This document shows positions 1 through 6,944 of a DNA stretch of 41,037 nt, in pieces. This DNA is from Lachnospiraceae bacterium. Lineage in GTDB: Bacteria; Bacillota; Clostridia; Lachnospirales; Lachnospiraceae. The translations under genes and the position numbers were made by a program. The notes below the pieces were generated by a model. That model did no database searches and had not been told where the DNA came from. It saw only the letters and a list, made by a program, of their open reading frames with translations. The DNA lies in contig CAJTAL010000040.1 of assembly GCA_910574285.1 (NCBI GenBank), forward strand, positions 1 to 41,037, given 5' to 3'. Every line of letters begins with the position of its first letter. The first letter of the stretch is position 1.

Positions 1-17
1 TGTAAGTATACGTCCAA

Positions 18-89
18 AAAGAAATCCAAACTTTTTCCCCTCAAAACACTGTATTCATTGAGGTTATGAGTAAAAGTTTGGATTTCTTT
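18..89. repeat. 18-bp perfect inverted repeat, 36-nt loop
   Basis: Positions 18-35 and 72-89 are exact reverse complements around AAATCCAAAC. A further direct copy of AGTTTGGATTTC follows at 92-103. No gene covers it. It could be the tip of an element or a transcription stop, but its context runs off the window. Confidence 0.6.
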
Positions 90-189
90 GAAGTTTGGAT
101 TTCAGGAAGAATGAATAACATAAGGGCTTGTGCAATGGAGATTGTGAATGAGGAAATAATCTACGCATAACAGACAGGCGGCAGAGGGT

Positions 190-455
190 TGATATGCTCC
201 CCATAGAGTAGACGCTCGAAAAAACAAAAATTTCGAGACTACACTATGGGGAGTGATTTTATGGGCAAAAAGAAATTTACAATTGAAGAGAAGATTGAAG
301 CAATAGAACTTCATATTCATGACGGGATGGGATACGGAGCGATATCGGATAGGTATCTTTCAGATTTGGATATAAAAAGATATGAAGTATGCAATGAATT
401 CCGTAGCAGTAGCAGCATTGTGAAATTGCAGTTATCACTTTATCTTTTCATTTGA
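190..455 (+). pseudogene. IS3-family OrfA remnant (left end plus HTH start)
   Basis: An ATG at 261 with GGGGAG at 248 opens a reading frame whose first roughly 30 residues (MGKKKFTIEEKIEAIELH and on) resemble the N-terminal helix-turn-helix of IS3/IS150-type OrfA transposases. After about position 350 the resemblance stops and the frame ends at 455 with no second transposase half. Just upstream, CCCCATAG at 199 and CTATGGGG at 241 form an imperfect inverted repeat around a C-TCGAAA stem, as expected for an IS end. The fragment cannot encode a transposase. The family call rests on the short N-terminal match only. Confidence 0.5.
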
Positions 456-480
456 CAAATTAAAAAATTTCAAGTATAAT
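452..480 (+). promoter_or_regulatory. SigA promoter of tetR-type gene
   Basis: TTGACA at 452-457 and TATAAT at 475-480 are separated by exactly 17 nt. It lies 37 nt before the TetR start codon and its -10 box overlaps the first operator-like repeat. Confidence 0.85.
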
Positions 481-507
481 AACGTTGTTATCAATAACAT
501 TGTTATT
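478..507. promoter_or_regulatory. Tandem TetR operator-like palindromes
   Basis: AATAAC-GTT-GTTAT at 478-491 and AATAAC-ATT-GTTATT at 493-507 are two inverted repeats with centres 15 bp apart. The first overlaps the -10 box and the second fills the space before the ribosome site. This fits autorepression by the TetR protein encoded next. Binding is inferred from position and symmetry. Confidence 0.75.
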
Positions 508-516
508 GGAGGGAAT

Positions 517-1137
517 ATGGCGATTAGAAATTTTGAACTTGATAAAAAAATTATAAATGCTGCGAATAAAGAATTTTTAAAAGAGGGATTTACAAAAGCA
601 TCTTTACGGAGAATTGCTCAAAAAGCAGGCATTACTACAGGAGCACTTTATACTCGCTATAAAAATAAGGATGAATTATTTTGCAGCCTTGTTTCTGATG
701 TTTGTAAAAAATTTGATGAGCAATTCACTTATTTAATGCCACTATTCTATACAGCTATTGAAAATAAAAGCATTGATAAATATGTTCAAATTGTGCATCT
801 TGAAACACAAAATATTTTGAGTCTAATGTATTCAAACTATGATGCCTGCATTTTGCTTTTAAATTGCAGTAAAGGCAGTTCTGTAGAAAATTGGTTTGAG
901 CAAACGATTCAGCGAATTATAACAGAAGCACAACAATTTTATTATAGTTTTTTGGGAGATAGTATCAATAAAAAAGCGCTGGAATTAATTATTGTTGCAC
1001 AATTTTCTGTTTATAAACAAGTTATTCAAAATGGGTATTCAAAGGAAGAAGCAGAAAGTTGTTTGGAAGTTGTTTCTCAATTTTTTGACAGTGGATGGAA
1101 AATGATTATGGATGACGTTGATTTTTATGGAGAATAA
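517..1137 (+). CDS. TetR/AcrR-family transcriptional regulator
   Basis: A 206-residue protein with a TetR-type N-terminal helix-turn-helix at residues about 10-55, including the SLRRIAQKAGITTGALYTRY stretch. The alpha-helical C-terminal part is the usual ligand and dimer domain, which is not conserved enough to name the ligand. GGAGG at 508 sits 4 nt before the ATG. Two palindromes overlap its own promoter, so autoregulation is likely. It lies 3 nt ahead of a membrane-protein gene, suggesting that it represses a two- or three-gene operon until an inducer arrives. The DNA is strongly AT-rich compared with the mobility genes downstream, suggesting separate acquisition as cargo. Confidence 0.9.
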   Translation: MAIRNFELDKKIINAANKEFLKEGFTKASLRRIAQKAGITTGALYTRYKNKDELFCSLVSDVCKKFDEQFTYLMPLFYTAIENKSIDKYVQIVHLETQNILSLMYSNYDACILLLNCSKGSSVENWFEQTIQRIITEAQQFYYSFLGDSINKKALELIIVAQFSVYKQVIQNGYSKEEAESCLEVVSQFFDSGWKMIMDDVDFYGE

Positions 1138-1140
1138 ATT

Positions 1141-1872
1141 ATGAAAAAGAATAAATTACAAAAGGAATATAAAGATAAGACACTGGCTATGTATTTTAAG
1201 ATTGCAATCATTGGTTCAATAATATGTTTTGTTGGTGATATGCTTTTAGGCTGTTTTAATCCATCTGGTTCAAAAGGAATGGCAAAGTTTTTTCCTGCGT
1301 TTTCTGAGGAATGGTCTGAAGTAAATGCCATAAGATTTGTTTTTGGCGGTATATGCGGGGTAGTTGCGCTATTACTAATATTTTGGGGATTTTTTGCTAT
1401 TTATTTATTAATGGAAAAATGGAATACATTATATAGAAAAATATTTTTAATATCATCATTTGTATTTGTTGCTGTAGGGACATTGTATCATTGCGTATTT
1501 GCAATTACTGCATGGTTATACAATAGATTGACAAATTATAACGTAATATGTGCAAAACAAATTAGTGAAGAGTTCTTTTTTACATTTATATTTGTTTCTG
1601 CATTAGCAGCGGTAGGATTTGCAATGCTGTCATTTGTTATGTTTATTGCAGCTATAAAAGGCGTGTGGTCTACTGCAAAGTGGTTTATTTGGGTTAATCC
1701 GATATTGGTGATGATGTTGTCTATTGTTTTAGTAAAGTTACTTCCTCAAAATGCAGTTCTTACAGGTATTTTTGACTGGGGGCAGCAAAGTATTAGTTTA
1801 TTTGTGGTATTTTTCATTTTTAAAAAAATGTATTTAAGCAAAGGAATTGCAAAAAAAGAAAATTATTTTTAG
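1141..1872 (+). CDS. Six-TM membrane protein, DUF6796-like
   Basis: A 243-residue hydrophobic protein with about six membrane segments (near residues 18-38, 66-88, 101-122, 147-172, 180-198 and 212-228) and basic loops. The conserved-looking GDMLLG and NPSGSKG stretches near the first segment recall the DUF6796 family, often found beside TetR genes; this match is from memory and is moderate. Function is unknown; export, sensing or lipid modification are all possible. It starts 3 nt after the TetR stop and is almost certainly cotranscribed with it. No ATPase or transporter motif is visible. Confidence 0.7.
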   Translation: MKKNKLQKEYKDKTLAMYFKIAIIGSIICFVGDMLLGCFNPSGSKGMAKFFPAFSEEWSEVNAIRFVFGGICGVVALLLIFWGFFAIYLLMEKWNTLYRKIFLISSFVFVAVGTLYHCVFAITAWLYNRLTNYNVICAKQISEEFFFTFIFVSALAAVGFAMLSFVMFIAAIKGVWSTAKWFIWVNPILVMMLSIVLVKLLPQNAVLTGIFDWGQQSISLFVVFFIFKKMYLSKGIAKKENYF

Positions 1873-1884
1873 TGGAGTGAATTT

Positions 1885-2058
1885 ATGAAAAAATGTGAAT
1901 GGATATTATGTCCTATATGTGGTAATAAAACTCGTGACAAAATGCGGAAAGATACGGTTTTGAAAAATTATCCTCTCTACTGCCCGAAGTGCAAGCAGAA
2001 AACTTTGATTGAAGTAAAGGATTTACAAGTAACCGTCATCAAAGAGCCAGACGTATAA
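1885..2058 (+). CDS. Cysteine-rich KTR-domain small protein
   Basis: A 57-residue protein starting MKKCEWILCPICGNKTRDK. Two Cys pairs, CPIC near residue 9 and CPKC near residue 33, can form one zinc ribbon, and the KTR motif follows the first pair. This is the short Cys-rich KTR family found in Tn916-related and other Firmicute mobile elements, typically downstream of cargo genes. GTGGAG at 1872 serves as ribosome site. The gene starts 12 nt after the membrane protein. Its final codons (VIKEPDV) belong to a roughly 40-nt sequence that recurs twice downstream without the rest of the gene. Molecular role is unknown; nucleic-acid binding is plausible. Confidence 0.85.
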   Translation: MKKCEWILCPICGNKTRDKMRKDTVLKNYPLYCPKCKQKTLIEVKDLQVTVIKEPDV

Positions 2059-2083
2059 GACACAGAGCCAATGAACAAGTGAG
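2036..2083 (+). repeat. KTR-tail repeat, copy 1 (in the intact gene)
   Basis: This copy includes the last codons of the KTR gene and the sequence after its stop, through AGAGCCAATGAACAAGTGAG. It is followed by a TTATCGG-TTTTTT stretch at 2094-2106 that resembles the second arm and T-tract of the terminator seen in copy 3, but its stem is shorter. Confidence 0.8.
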
Positions 2084-2134
2084 AAACCACACATTATCGG
2101 TTTTTTATCAGAAATTCAATGTAGCGTTTACCAT

Positions 2135-2178
2135 TTCAACGGAGCGTTTGTTGAATATAGTATTTCTTGTGGTAATAT
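2135..2178 (+). promoter_or_regulatory. Promoter and operator-like repeat of first XRE gene
   Basis: TTGAAT at 2151-2156 and TAATAT at 2173-2178 are 16 nt apart. An inverted repeat, TTCAAC at 2135-2140 and GTTGAA at 2150-2155, overlaps the -35 box, a good position for autorepression by the XRE protein encoded at 2204. AGCGTTT also occurs twice here. Confidence 0.55.
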
Positions 2179-2203
2179 AAAAGGCAGAAAGAGGGTGTAA
2201 AAA

Positions 2204-2644
2204 TTGAATGCTCAAAAAACAGGCAGCTTGATTGCTGCTATCAGAAAAGAACAAAATCGTACTCAGCAGGATTTATCTAACGAATTAGGAGTATCAAGTG
2301 CAGCTATTTCAAAATGGGAACGAGGGATTGGATTTCCAGATGTATCTCTTATTGAGCCATTAGCTACATCTTTGGGGATTACCATAGCGGAATTATTCAA
2401 GGGCGAAAGGATAGAAAACGGCGATGCTAACGAGTATGAGAACTTGTTATCAGATGTTGTGAAAGTATCAAAGAATGAAATAAGCAAGAAGAAAAAAATA
2501 TCGAATTGGATTATCGCTATTACTGTCGCTGTCCTTTATTTATTGATTAGTATAATAACACAAAAGTGGGAAATAACTTGGATGGTATGGATTGTTTATT
2601 GCTTTTATCGGATTTTCACAGAATACATCTATAAGAAATATTAG
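2204..2644 (+). CDS. XRE-family regulator with C-terminal membrane anchor
   Basis: 146 residues. The N-terminal helix-turn-helix (about residues 6-62) contains RTQQDLSNELGVSSAAISKW followed by ERGIGFPD, the XRE/Cro signature. After a basic KKKK stretch come about two hydrophobic segments (near 98-116 and 121-137), placing the DNA-binding domain at the membrane face. The start is a TTG with GAGGGTG 7 nt upstream; no in-frame ATG is better placed. A KTR-tail repeat lies on each side, so the gene sits as a small cassette. Its target is unknown; autoregulation is suggested by the inverted repeat over its promoter. Confidence 0.85.
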   Translation: MNAQKTGSLIAAIRKEQNRTQQDLSNELGVSSAAISKWERGIGFPDVSLIEPLATSLGITIAELFKGERIENGDANEYENLLSDVVKVSKNEISKKKKISNWIIAITVAVLYLLISIITQKWEITWMVWIVYCFYRIFTEYIYKKY

Positions 2645-2677
2645 AAATCGTTGAACTTACTATATTCATGCGAATTA

Positions 2678-2717
2678 TCATCAAAGAGCCAGACGCATAA
2701 GACGCAGAGCCGATGAA
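2678..2717 (+). repeat. KTR-tail repeat, copy 2 (orphan)
   Basis: 40 nt matching copy 1 at 37 of 40 positions by eye, including the codons for IKEPDA and the stop, but no upstream KTR coding sequence. It also lacks the downstream terminator arm. It lies between the first XRE gene and the next small membrane-protein gene. Confidence 0.8.
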
Positions 2718-2771
2718 TTATGAACTTGTAATGAAGTCAAAATCAAGTAAAAACAGTAATTTAGGAGTGTG

Positions 2772-3014
2772 ATGAAAATGCTTAATTTAAAGAAAACAAG
2801 AATGAAGAAAAATTTATTTTTGGCTCTATCCATTATATCAGCGTTTATATTTATAGCAGGTGTAATGTGTACTATAATGGGTGACGATAGCCCAGTTAAG
2901 TTTATAGTTAATGAAAGCCCAGTAAAATTAATCGTTCCACCATCATTAGTATTTTTTATAACATTCTCTTTATATAAAAATAGTAAAAAAGTCATAAAAG
3001 AAAATACAAAATAA
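2772..3014 (+). CDS. Small hypothetical two-TM membrane protein
   Basis: About 80 residues, not recognised as a named family. A basic N-terminus (KKTRMKKN) precedes a membrane segment near residues 14-36. A duplicated SPVKFIV / SPVKLIV stretch follows, then a second hydrophobic segment near 54-68 and a basic tail. AGGAG at 2763 could serve ATG at 2772 or at 2778; 2772 was chosen but the second has better spacing. It sits 97 nt before the second XRE gene and may be its partner. Confidence 0.5.
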   Translation: MKMLNLKKTRMKKNLFLALSIISAFIFIAGVMCTIMGDDSPVKFIVNESPVKLIVPPSLVFFITFSLYKNSKKVIKENTK

Positions 3015-3111
3015 TTACCTAATCAACTGATGGTTGAATTGGGTGCAATCAACTGTTAGTTCGTTTCACAATCTGTTTTTAGCTTGTAAAATAACTGCCA
3101 GGAGGTGGAAC

Positions 3112-3582
3112 ATGGAACAAGAAATGATAGGAAAATTTATATCAGCCTGTCGAAAAGAAAAAGGGCTTACGCAAATGCAGTTGGCTGAAAAATTAAATAT
3201 TACCAATAGAGCAGTCTCTAAATGGGAAACAGGAAAAAGTATGCCAGATGTTTCTCTAATGCTTGATTTGTGCAGCATACTGGGCATAACTGTAAATGAA
3301 CTGCTTAGCGGGGAAAGGATTATTATGGAGGATTATCAGAAAAGAGCGGAAGAAAACCTTATGGAATTACAGGCGAAAAAAGAAAAAGCACAAGGAGAAT
3401 ATAATTCTATATTGAAAATTTTGATTGTAACTTTCAGTTCATTTTTTGTGCTTAATATGGTTTTGAATTATTTCTTTCCAGAAATAAACTTTAACAATCT
3501 GTTGGGTTTGCCATCAATAGCTATTGCCGCTATTCTTTTGGTCAAGTGGTTTTTTAAAAATTATGAGATAAAACCAAGATAA
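3112..3582 (+). CDS. XRE-family regulator with C-terminal membrane anchor (second copy)
   Basis: 156 residues with the same architecture as the gene at 2204. It has an XRE helix-turn-helix at about residues 8-62 (LTQMQLAEKLNITNRAVSKW, then ETGKSMPD), a coiled, charged linker around residues 75-100, and two membrane segments near 103-122 and 128-148. AGGAGG at 3100 lies 6 nt before the ATG. The helix-turn-helix resembles the first XRE protein but the membrane part differs, so these are diverged relatives. Short TCAAC-N5-GTTGA repeats at 3023-3037 upstream resemble the half-sites at 2135-2155 and may be operators (inference). Confidence 0.88.
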   Translation: MEQEMIGKFISACRKEKGLTQMQLAEKLNITNRAVSKWETGKSMPDVSLMLDLCSILGITVNELLSGERIIMEDYQKRAEENLMELQAKKEKAQGEYNSILKILIVTFSSFFVLNMVLNYFFPEINFNNLLGLPSIAIAAILLVKWFFKNYEIKPR

Positions 3583-3640
3583 GAACGAATGATTTTATCC
3601 TATTGATATGCAAACCCTATTTGTCGGGTAGAACGATATA

Positions 3641-3718
3641 TCATTACAGAGCCAGACGCTTAAGACGCAGAGCCAATGAACAAGTGAGCACTCACAGTTT
3701 ATCGGCTCTGTTTTGTTT
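3641..3718 (+). terminator. KTR-tail repeat copy 3 with rho-independent terminator
   Basis: 3641-3688 repeats the KTR-gene tail (35 of the first 40 nt match copy 1, and the next 8 are identical) without KTR coding sequence. AGAGCC at 3669-3674 pairs with GGCTCT at 3704-3709, with GTGAG/CTCAC nested inside, followed by TTTTGTTT. This is a usable terminator that closes the cargo region. Confidence 0.8.
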
Positions 3719-3737
3719 CATAAGGTTTTAAGGCAAA

Positions 3738-3772
3738 CGCCCACCATATAAAAAACGTTGTTATGGTGGGCG
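3738..3772. repeat. 11-bp perfect hairpin, GC-rich
   Basis: CGCCCACCATA at 3738-3748 pairs exactly with TATGGTGGGCG at 3762-3772 around a 13-nt loop. The loop contains AACGTT. There is no T-tract, so this is probably a protein-binding site, an element landmark or an RNA structure rather than a terminator. Confidence 0.7.
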
Positions 3773-4163
3773 GTATTGCTATGCCCGAAAAGACTTAACA
3801 GATACTCTCCAGACCTGTTTTAGAGTTTGGGGGGATTTTTTATGTTCTTTTTTCGGGCGGTTACTTATTTGTCCATACAACGCAATGTTCATCCATACAT
3901 AGCATATCGAGGATTGGCAGGAAGCCAGTTAAAAAAATCCCTGCCTATGCAACGCTACTTCTCACCATGAAACCAGAAGTGGAATCTCCACTTAACAGAA
4001 TATATATATCCTATAACCGTAGAAGTCACAGAGCCTTTGCGGTTTTTCTTTTGTCGTTTTTTATCGGAATATGCCGCAGGGCTGTTTCTGCTGTTGGATG
4101 CCGTTCGCCGCCTTTCCAATCTGGATTATTACATTTCAAAAATTCAGATTGGAGGAAAAAAGA
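3773..4163. other. Gene-free leader before sigma-like gene
   Basis: No convincing coding frame is present. GCCCGAAAA at 3783-3791 pairs with TTTTCGGGC at 3850-3858, enclosing CTCT and AGAG short arms. AAGTGGA at 3977-3983 pairs with TCCACTT at 3987-3993. The series of structures ahead of the mobility genes could form an attenuated leader; this is inference. Confidence 0.45.
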
Positions 4164-4589
4164 ATGGCATACAACAACGGACGTGAGAACAGGAAATGGC
4201 TTATCTGGAAAGAAGCCGAGGAAAAAATATTGCGGGAGCATGGAGTTGATGAAAACACCATTGAACAAATCCGCACAGACGACAGGGCAGACTTCAATTC
4301 CAACAGGAGGTTTTACCATTGGACAAGCGACTTCGGCGAATACCTTGAGGGGATGGCAGACAGGGAGCGGGATACCGAAGTAAAGTCGGTTGCCGGTTTA
4401 CTGGATGAGATTGAGGACGAGACTCTGTATCGGGCATTGCTTACGGTGGACATGCGTACCCTGCAAATTATCCTGTTGAAAATGCAGGGCTATTCCACAA
4501 AGGAAATTGCCCCGCTTGTTGGATTGACAACGGGAGCTATCTATGCAAGGCTAGACCATCTGCGGAAAAAGCTGCGGAAGATTTTATAA
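4164..4589 (+). CDS. Sigma-70 region 4-like HTH protein
   Basis: 141 residues. The N-terminal half is charged and lacks sigma region 2. The C-terminus has a helix-turn-helix of sigma region 4 type (YSTKEIAPLVGLTTGAIYAR, then LDHLRKKLRKIL, residues about 106-141). Such small sigma-like proteins are typical regulators at the start of mobility modules in Firmicute elements. GGAGG at 4151 lies 8 nt before the chosen ATG. An upstream in-frame start near 4071 has no ribosome site and adds a low-complexity stretch, so it was not used. It probably controls element transfer or excision genes; the target promoters are not visible. Confidence 0.75.
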   Translation: MAYNNGRENRKWLIWKEAEEKILREHGVDENTIEQIRTDDRADFNSNRRFYHWTSDFGEYLEGMADRERDTEVKSVAGLLDEIEDETLYRALLTVDMRTLQIILLKMQGYSTKEIAPLVGLTTGAIYARLDHLRKKLRKIL

Positions 4590-4620
4590 TCATCTAAGAT
4601 AGACGGTTTTTCGGCGGGCT

Positions 4621-4651
4621 ATTGGGTGGGGATAAAATTTCCCCTCCCAAT
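4621..4651. repeat. Hairpin after sigma-like gene
   Basis: ATTGGG-T-GGGG at 4621-4631 pairs with CCCC-T-CCCAAT at 4641-4651, ten pairs with one T:T mismatch. Only a weak AT-rich tail follows, so termination is possible but uncertain. A second stem, ATTCCC/GGGAAT, lies at 4671-4689. Confidence 0.5.
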
Positions 4652-4804
4652 TTAAAATTAAATGAATAAAATTCCCGTCCACAGGGAATACTAAAAAGTT
4701 TGCTCAAAATCTTGACATGGATACAGCCGCTATGGTATTCTGAAATACCCATAAGGGAATTGGAAGATTGAAAATTAAATAGCACATAGATTGAAGAATG
4801 AAAT

Positions 4805-5179
4805 GTCAGCCAACGGACAAGGCTGACCGCCGCCGAATTTATGCTGCCCTTTTCGGCTGGCGTATGGCAGCAAGGTTTTGAATCCCAAAGCCGTTACATA
4901 GCATTGCGAATCCGAGCAGGAGAAATCTCTCCTGTCGTTCGTGGTGTAGTGTAGCGGCTTTTCATTTATCCAAAAGTTAAGAAAAATCGAATCCAGAACG
5001 GAGGTGCAGGGACATAGGATTTTCTTTTCGGCGGGTAAGACAGGTATGGAAGAATGCCGCTGCACAGGAAAAATGCTCTGCGGCGTTGTCCACAGAGATA
5101 GCGAGCATCGGATTGTGTCAGCCACAATCCCAATCCATGCCGCTTGCGGGCATGGACTAAATCAGGGGACAGCCCCTGA
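4805..5179. other. Hairpin-rich candidate oriT region before mobC
   Basis: This gene-free stretch carries a run of perfect or near-perfect stems: GTCAGCC/GGCTGAC (4805-4827), CAGGAGA/TCTCCTG (4917-4934), GGATTGTG/CACAATCC (5110-5130), CCATGC/GCATGG (5135-5155) and TCAGGGG/CCCCTGA (5162-5179). The last three are packed within 70 nt, just upstream of the MobC and relaxase genes, where oriT normally lies. The nick site was not identified. Open frames here are random. Confidence 0.6.
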
Positions 5180-5221
5180 ATACCCCGAAGAAAGGAATTT
5201 AAGACTGGAGGATTAAGGAAA

Positions 5222-5578
5222 ATGAGCAGAGAAAAATCAGAAAAGGACGTGCGGAATGTCCCGATTACCGTCCGATTGAACGAGGAAGAACATGAAAAAT
5301 TAAAGCAGTGCGCCGCCGCTTGCGGTCTGTCCGCAGCAGAATTTATGCGCCAGTTATGTAAGGGAAACTCCCCGCAGCCACAGCCTAAAACCGAGTTTTG
5401 GGAACTGTTAAACAAGCTCTATGAGGTGCATGACGCTTTCAAAAAGTGTGTTCCTTACTATCCAACCGCCACTGAAATCTGTAAGGAGATTGAGGATTTT
5501 ATCTTAGAATTGCAACAGGAATCCACTCTCCCACAACGATTTAGCTTAGATGAATTGACAGAACAGGGGACAGTCTGA
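5222..5578 (+). CDS. MobC-like relaxosome accessory protein
   Basis: 118 residues. The N-terminal part (about 14-50: VPITVRLNEEEHEKLKQCAA and the following SAAEFMRQLC) has the ribbon-helix-helix pattern of MobC-type proteins, which bind oriT and help the relaxase open the nick region. TGGAGG at 5207 is the ribosome site. It lies immediately upstream of the relaxase (start 1 nt after the stop codon) and just downstream of the hairpin-rich candidate oriT, which supports the role. Confidence 0.8.
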   Translation: MSREKSEKDVRNVPITVRLNEEEHEKLKQCAAACGLSAAEFMRQLCKGNSPQPQPKTEFWELLNKLYEVHDAFKKCVPYYPTATEICKEIEDFILELQQESTLPQRFSLDELTEQGTV

Positions 5579-5579
5579 T

Positions 5580-6944
5580 ATGGCAACAACAAGTTTATGG
5601 CACATCAAAGGGAACTTAAAAGACTTGATTTCTTATGTGGAAAATCCAGAAAAGACTGTGCCGAATCAAGATATGCAGGATTTTTTTGACGTGTTCTCCT
5701 ATGTGAAAAATCCATTAAAAACAAATGAGGGCGAGTATGTTTCCGCAATCAATTGTCTGAAAGAAACAGCATTACAGCAGATGATTTTGACAAAAAAACC
5801 GTACCAAAAGACAGGCGGATATATCGCTTGGCACGGCTACCAGAGCTTCAAGCCAGACGAGGTAACGCCCGAACAGTGCCATGAAATCGGGTTGAAGCTA
5901 GCCAGGGAGATGTGGGGCGACAAGTACCAGATAATCGTTGCCACCCACCTTGACAAAGGACATCTGCATAATCATTTCTGCTTCAACTCCGTTTCTTATC
6001 TGGATGGGAGCAAATATAATTACTCAAAATCGGAGCAGAAACGGTTAAGGGAAGTGTCCGACCGCTTATGCCGAGAGTACGGTTTGTCGGTAATTGAAAA
6101 CCCCAAGAAAGCCCCGTCAAGACCACTGTATCTGGACGAAAAGAACGGCAAGCCGACACGCTACAACGTCTATCAGGAGGATTTAAAAGAAGCAATCAAT
6201 GGGAGCAGGCATTTACAGCACATGATGAAATACCTTGCCGACAGGGGATATGAAATTGATTTTTCGGGCAGCCATTGGAAAATGAAGCTGCCGCAATATA
6301 AGCATTTTACAAGGTTAGACACACTTGACGAACGGTTGACACCCGATTTCATACGGTCATGCCTAGGCGGGACTTCCCGATACGGAAACCATAAAGCAAG
6401 AATTTCCTACTCCCCGCATATGCCAGAGCAGTATAAAAACGCATGGAAACCACACCAGAAAACCACGGGAATCTTAGCGTTATATTACTACTGGTGCTAT
6501 CAGTTAGGGATATTTCCCAAAGGCACGGTCTACAAGCCGACAAGCCCGCTGATGAAAGAGGAATTGCGGAAACTGGACGAGATTACCGCACAGGTGCGGT
6601 ATATGTCAAAGCATAACATTTCTACTCTCTCCGATTTACACGCCGACAGGGAGAAAAACCAGACCGAAATGAATAAACTGATTGACTACCGCCAGCATTT
6701 GCGGAACAAGGTACGCCGTGCCACACCAGCCGAAAAAGAAACACTCCGAGCCGAAAAACAGGGCGTGACGGAGCGGATAACGGAGCTTAGAAAGCGGCTG
6801 AAATATGCAGACGGGATTGAGAAACGCTCCGCACACATTGACGGTTGCTTAAACCAAATCCATGATACGATTGAAAATCAGCGGTTAAATCGGCAGAAAC
6901 AGCCAATTAAAACAGACCGCAGGAGGGAGGAATTATTGCGATGA
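5580..6944 (+). CDS. Relaxase / mobilization nuclease
   Basis: 454 residues. The N-terminal domain carries the three-histidine relaxase metal site in THLDKGHLHNHFCF (about residues 121-134) and upstream tyrosines (GGYIAWHGYQSF, near 80-91), one of which should be the nicking residue. The enzyme would cut one strand at oriT, stay covalently attached and lead the strand into a recipient through a helper conjugation pore. The C-terminal part (about 330-454) is charged and helical. It is translationally linked to mobC upstream and its stop overlaps the next start by 4 nt (ATGA). Full length for Tn4451-type elements. Confidence 0.9.
   Translation: MATTSLWHIKGNLKDLISYVENPEKTVPNQDMQDFFDVFSYVKNPLKTNEGEYVSAINCLKETALQQMILTKKPYQKTGGYIAWHGYQSFKPDEVTPEQCHEIGLKLAREMWGDKYQIIVATHLDKGHLHNHFCFNSVSYLDGSKYNYSKSEQKRLREVSDRLCREYGLSVIENPKKAPSRPLYLDEKNGKPTRYNVYQEDLKEAINGSRHLQHMMKYLADRGYEIDFSGSHWKMKLPQYKHFTRLDTLDERLTPDFIRSCLGGTSRYGNHKARISYSPHMPEQYKNAWKPHQKTTGILALYYYWCYQLGIFPKGTVYKPTSPLMKEELRKLDEITAQVRYMSKHNISTLSDLHADREKNQTEMNKLIDYRQHLRNKVRRATPAEKETLRAEKQGVTERITELRKRLKYADGIEKRSAHIDGCLNQIHDTIENQRLNRQKQPIKTDRRREELLR

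Noticed and set aside
111-170. 19-codon frame MNNIRACAMEIVNEEIIYA with an AGGAAG ahead
   Set aside because: Too short to judge; it could be the end of a decayed gene, but nothing supports expression.
102-320. 72-residue minus-strand frame
   Set aside because: Random composition, no ribosome site, and it crosses the IS-like inverted repeat.
3967-4383. 138-residue frame over the sigma-like gene
   Set aside because: It is out of frame with the sigma-like protein, which has a clear HTH and ribosome site.
5004-5216. 70-residue frame before mobC
   Set aside because: It runs through the oriT-like hairpins, has no family resemblance and no good ribosome site.
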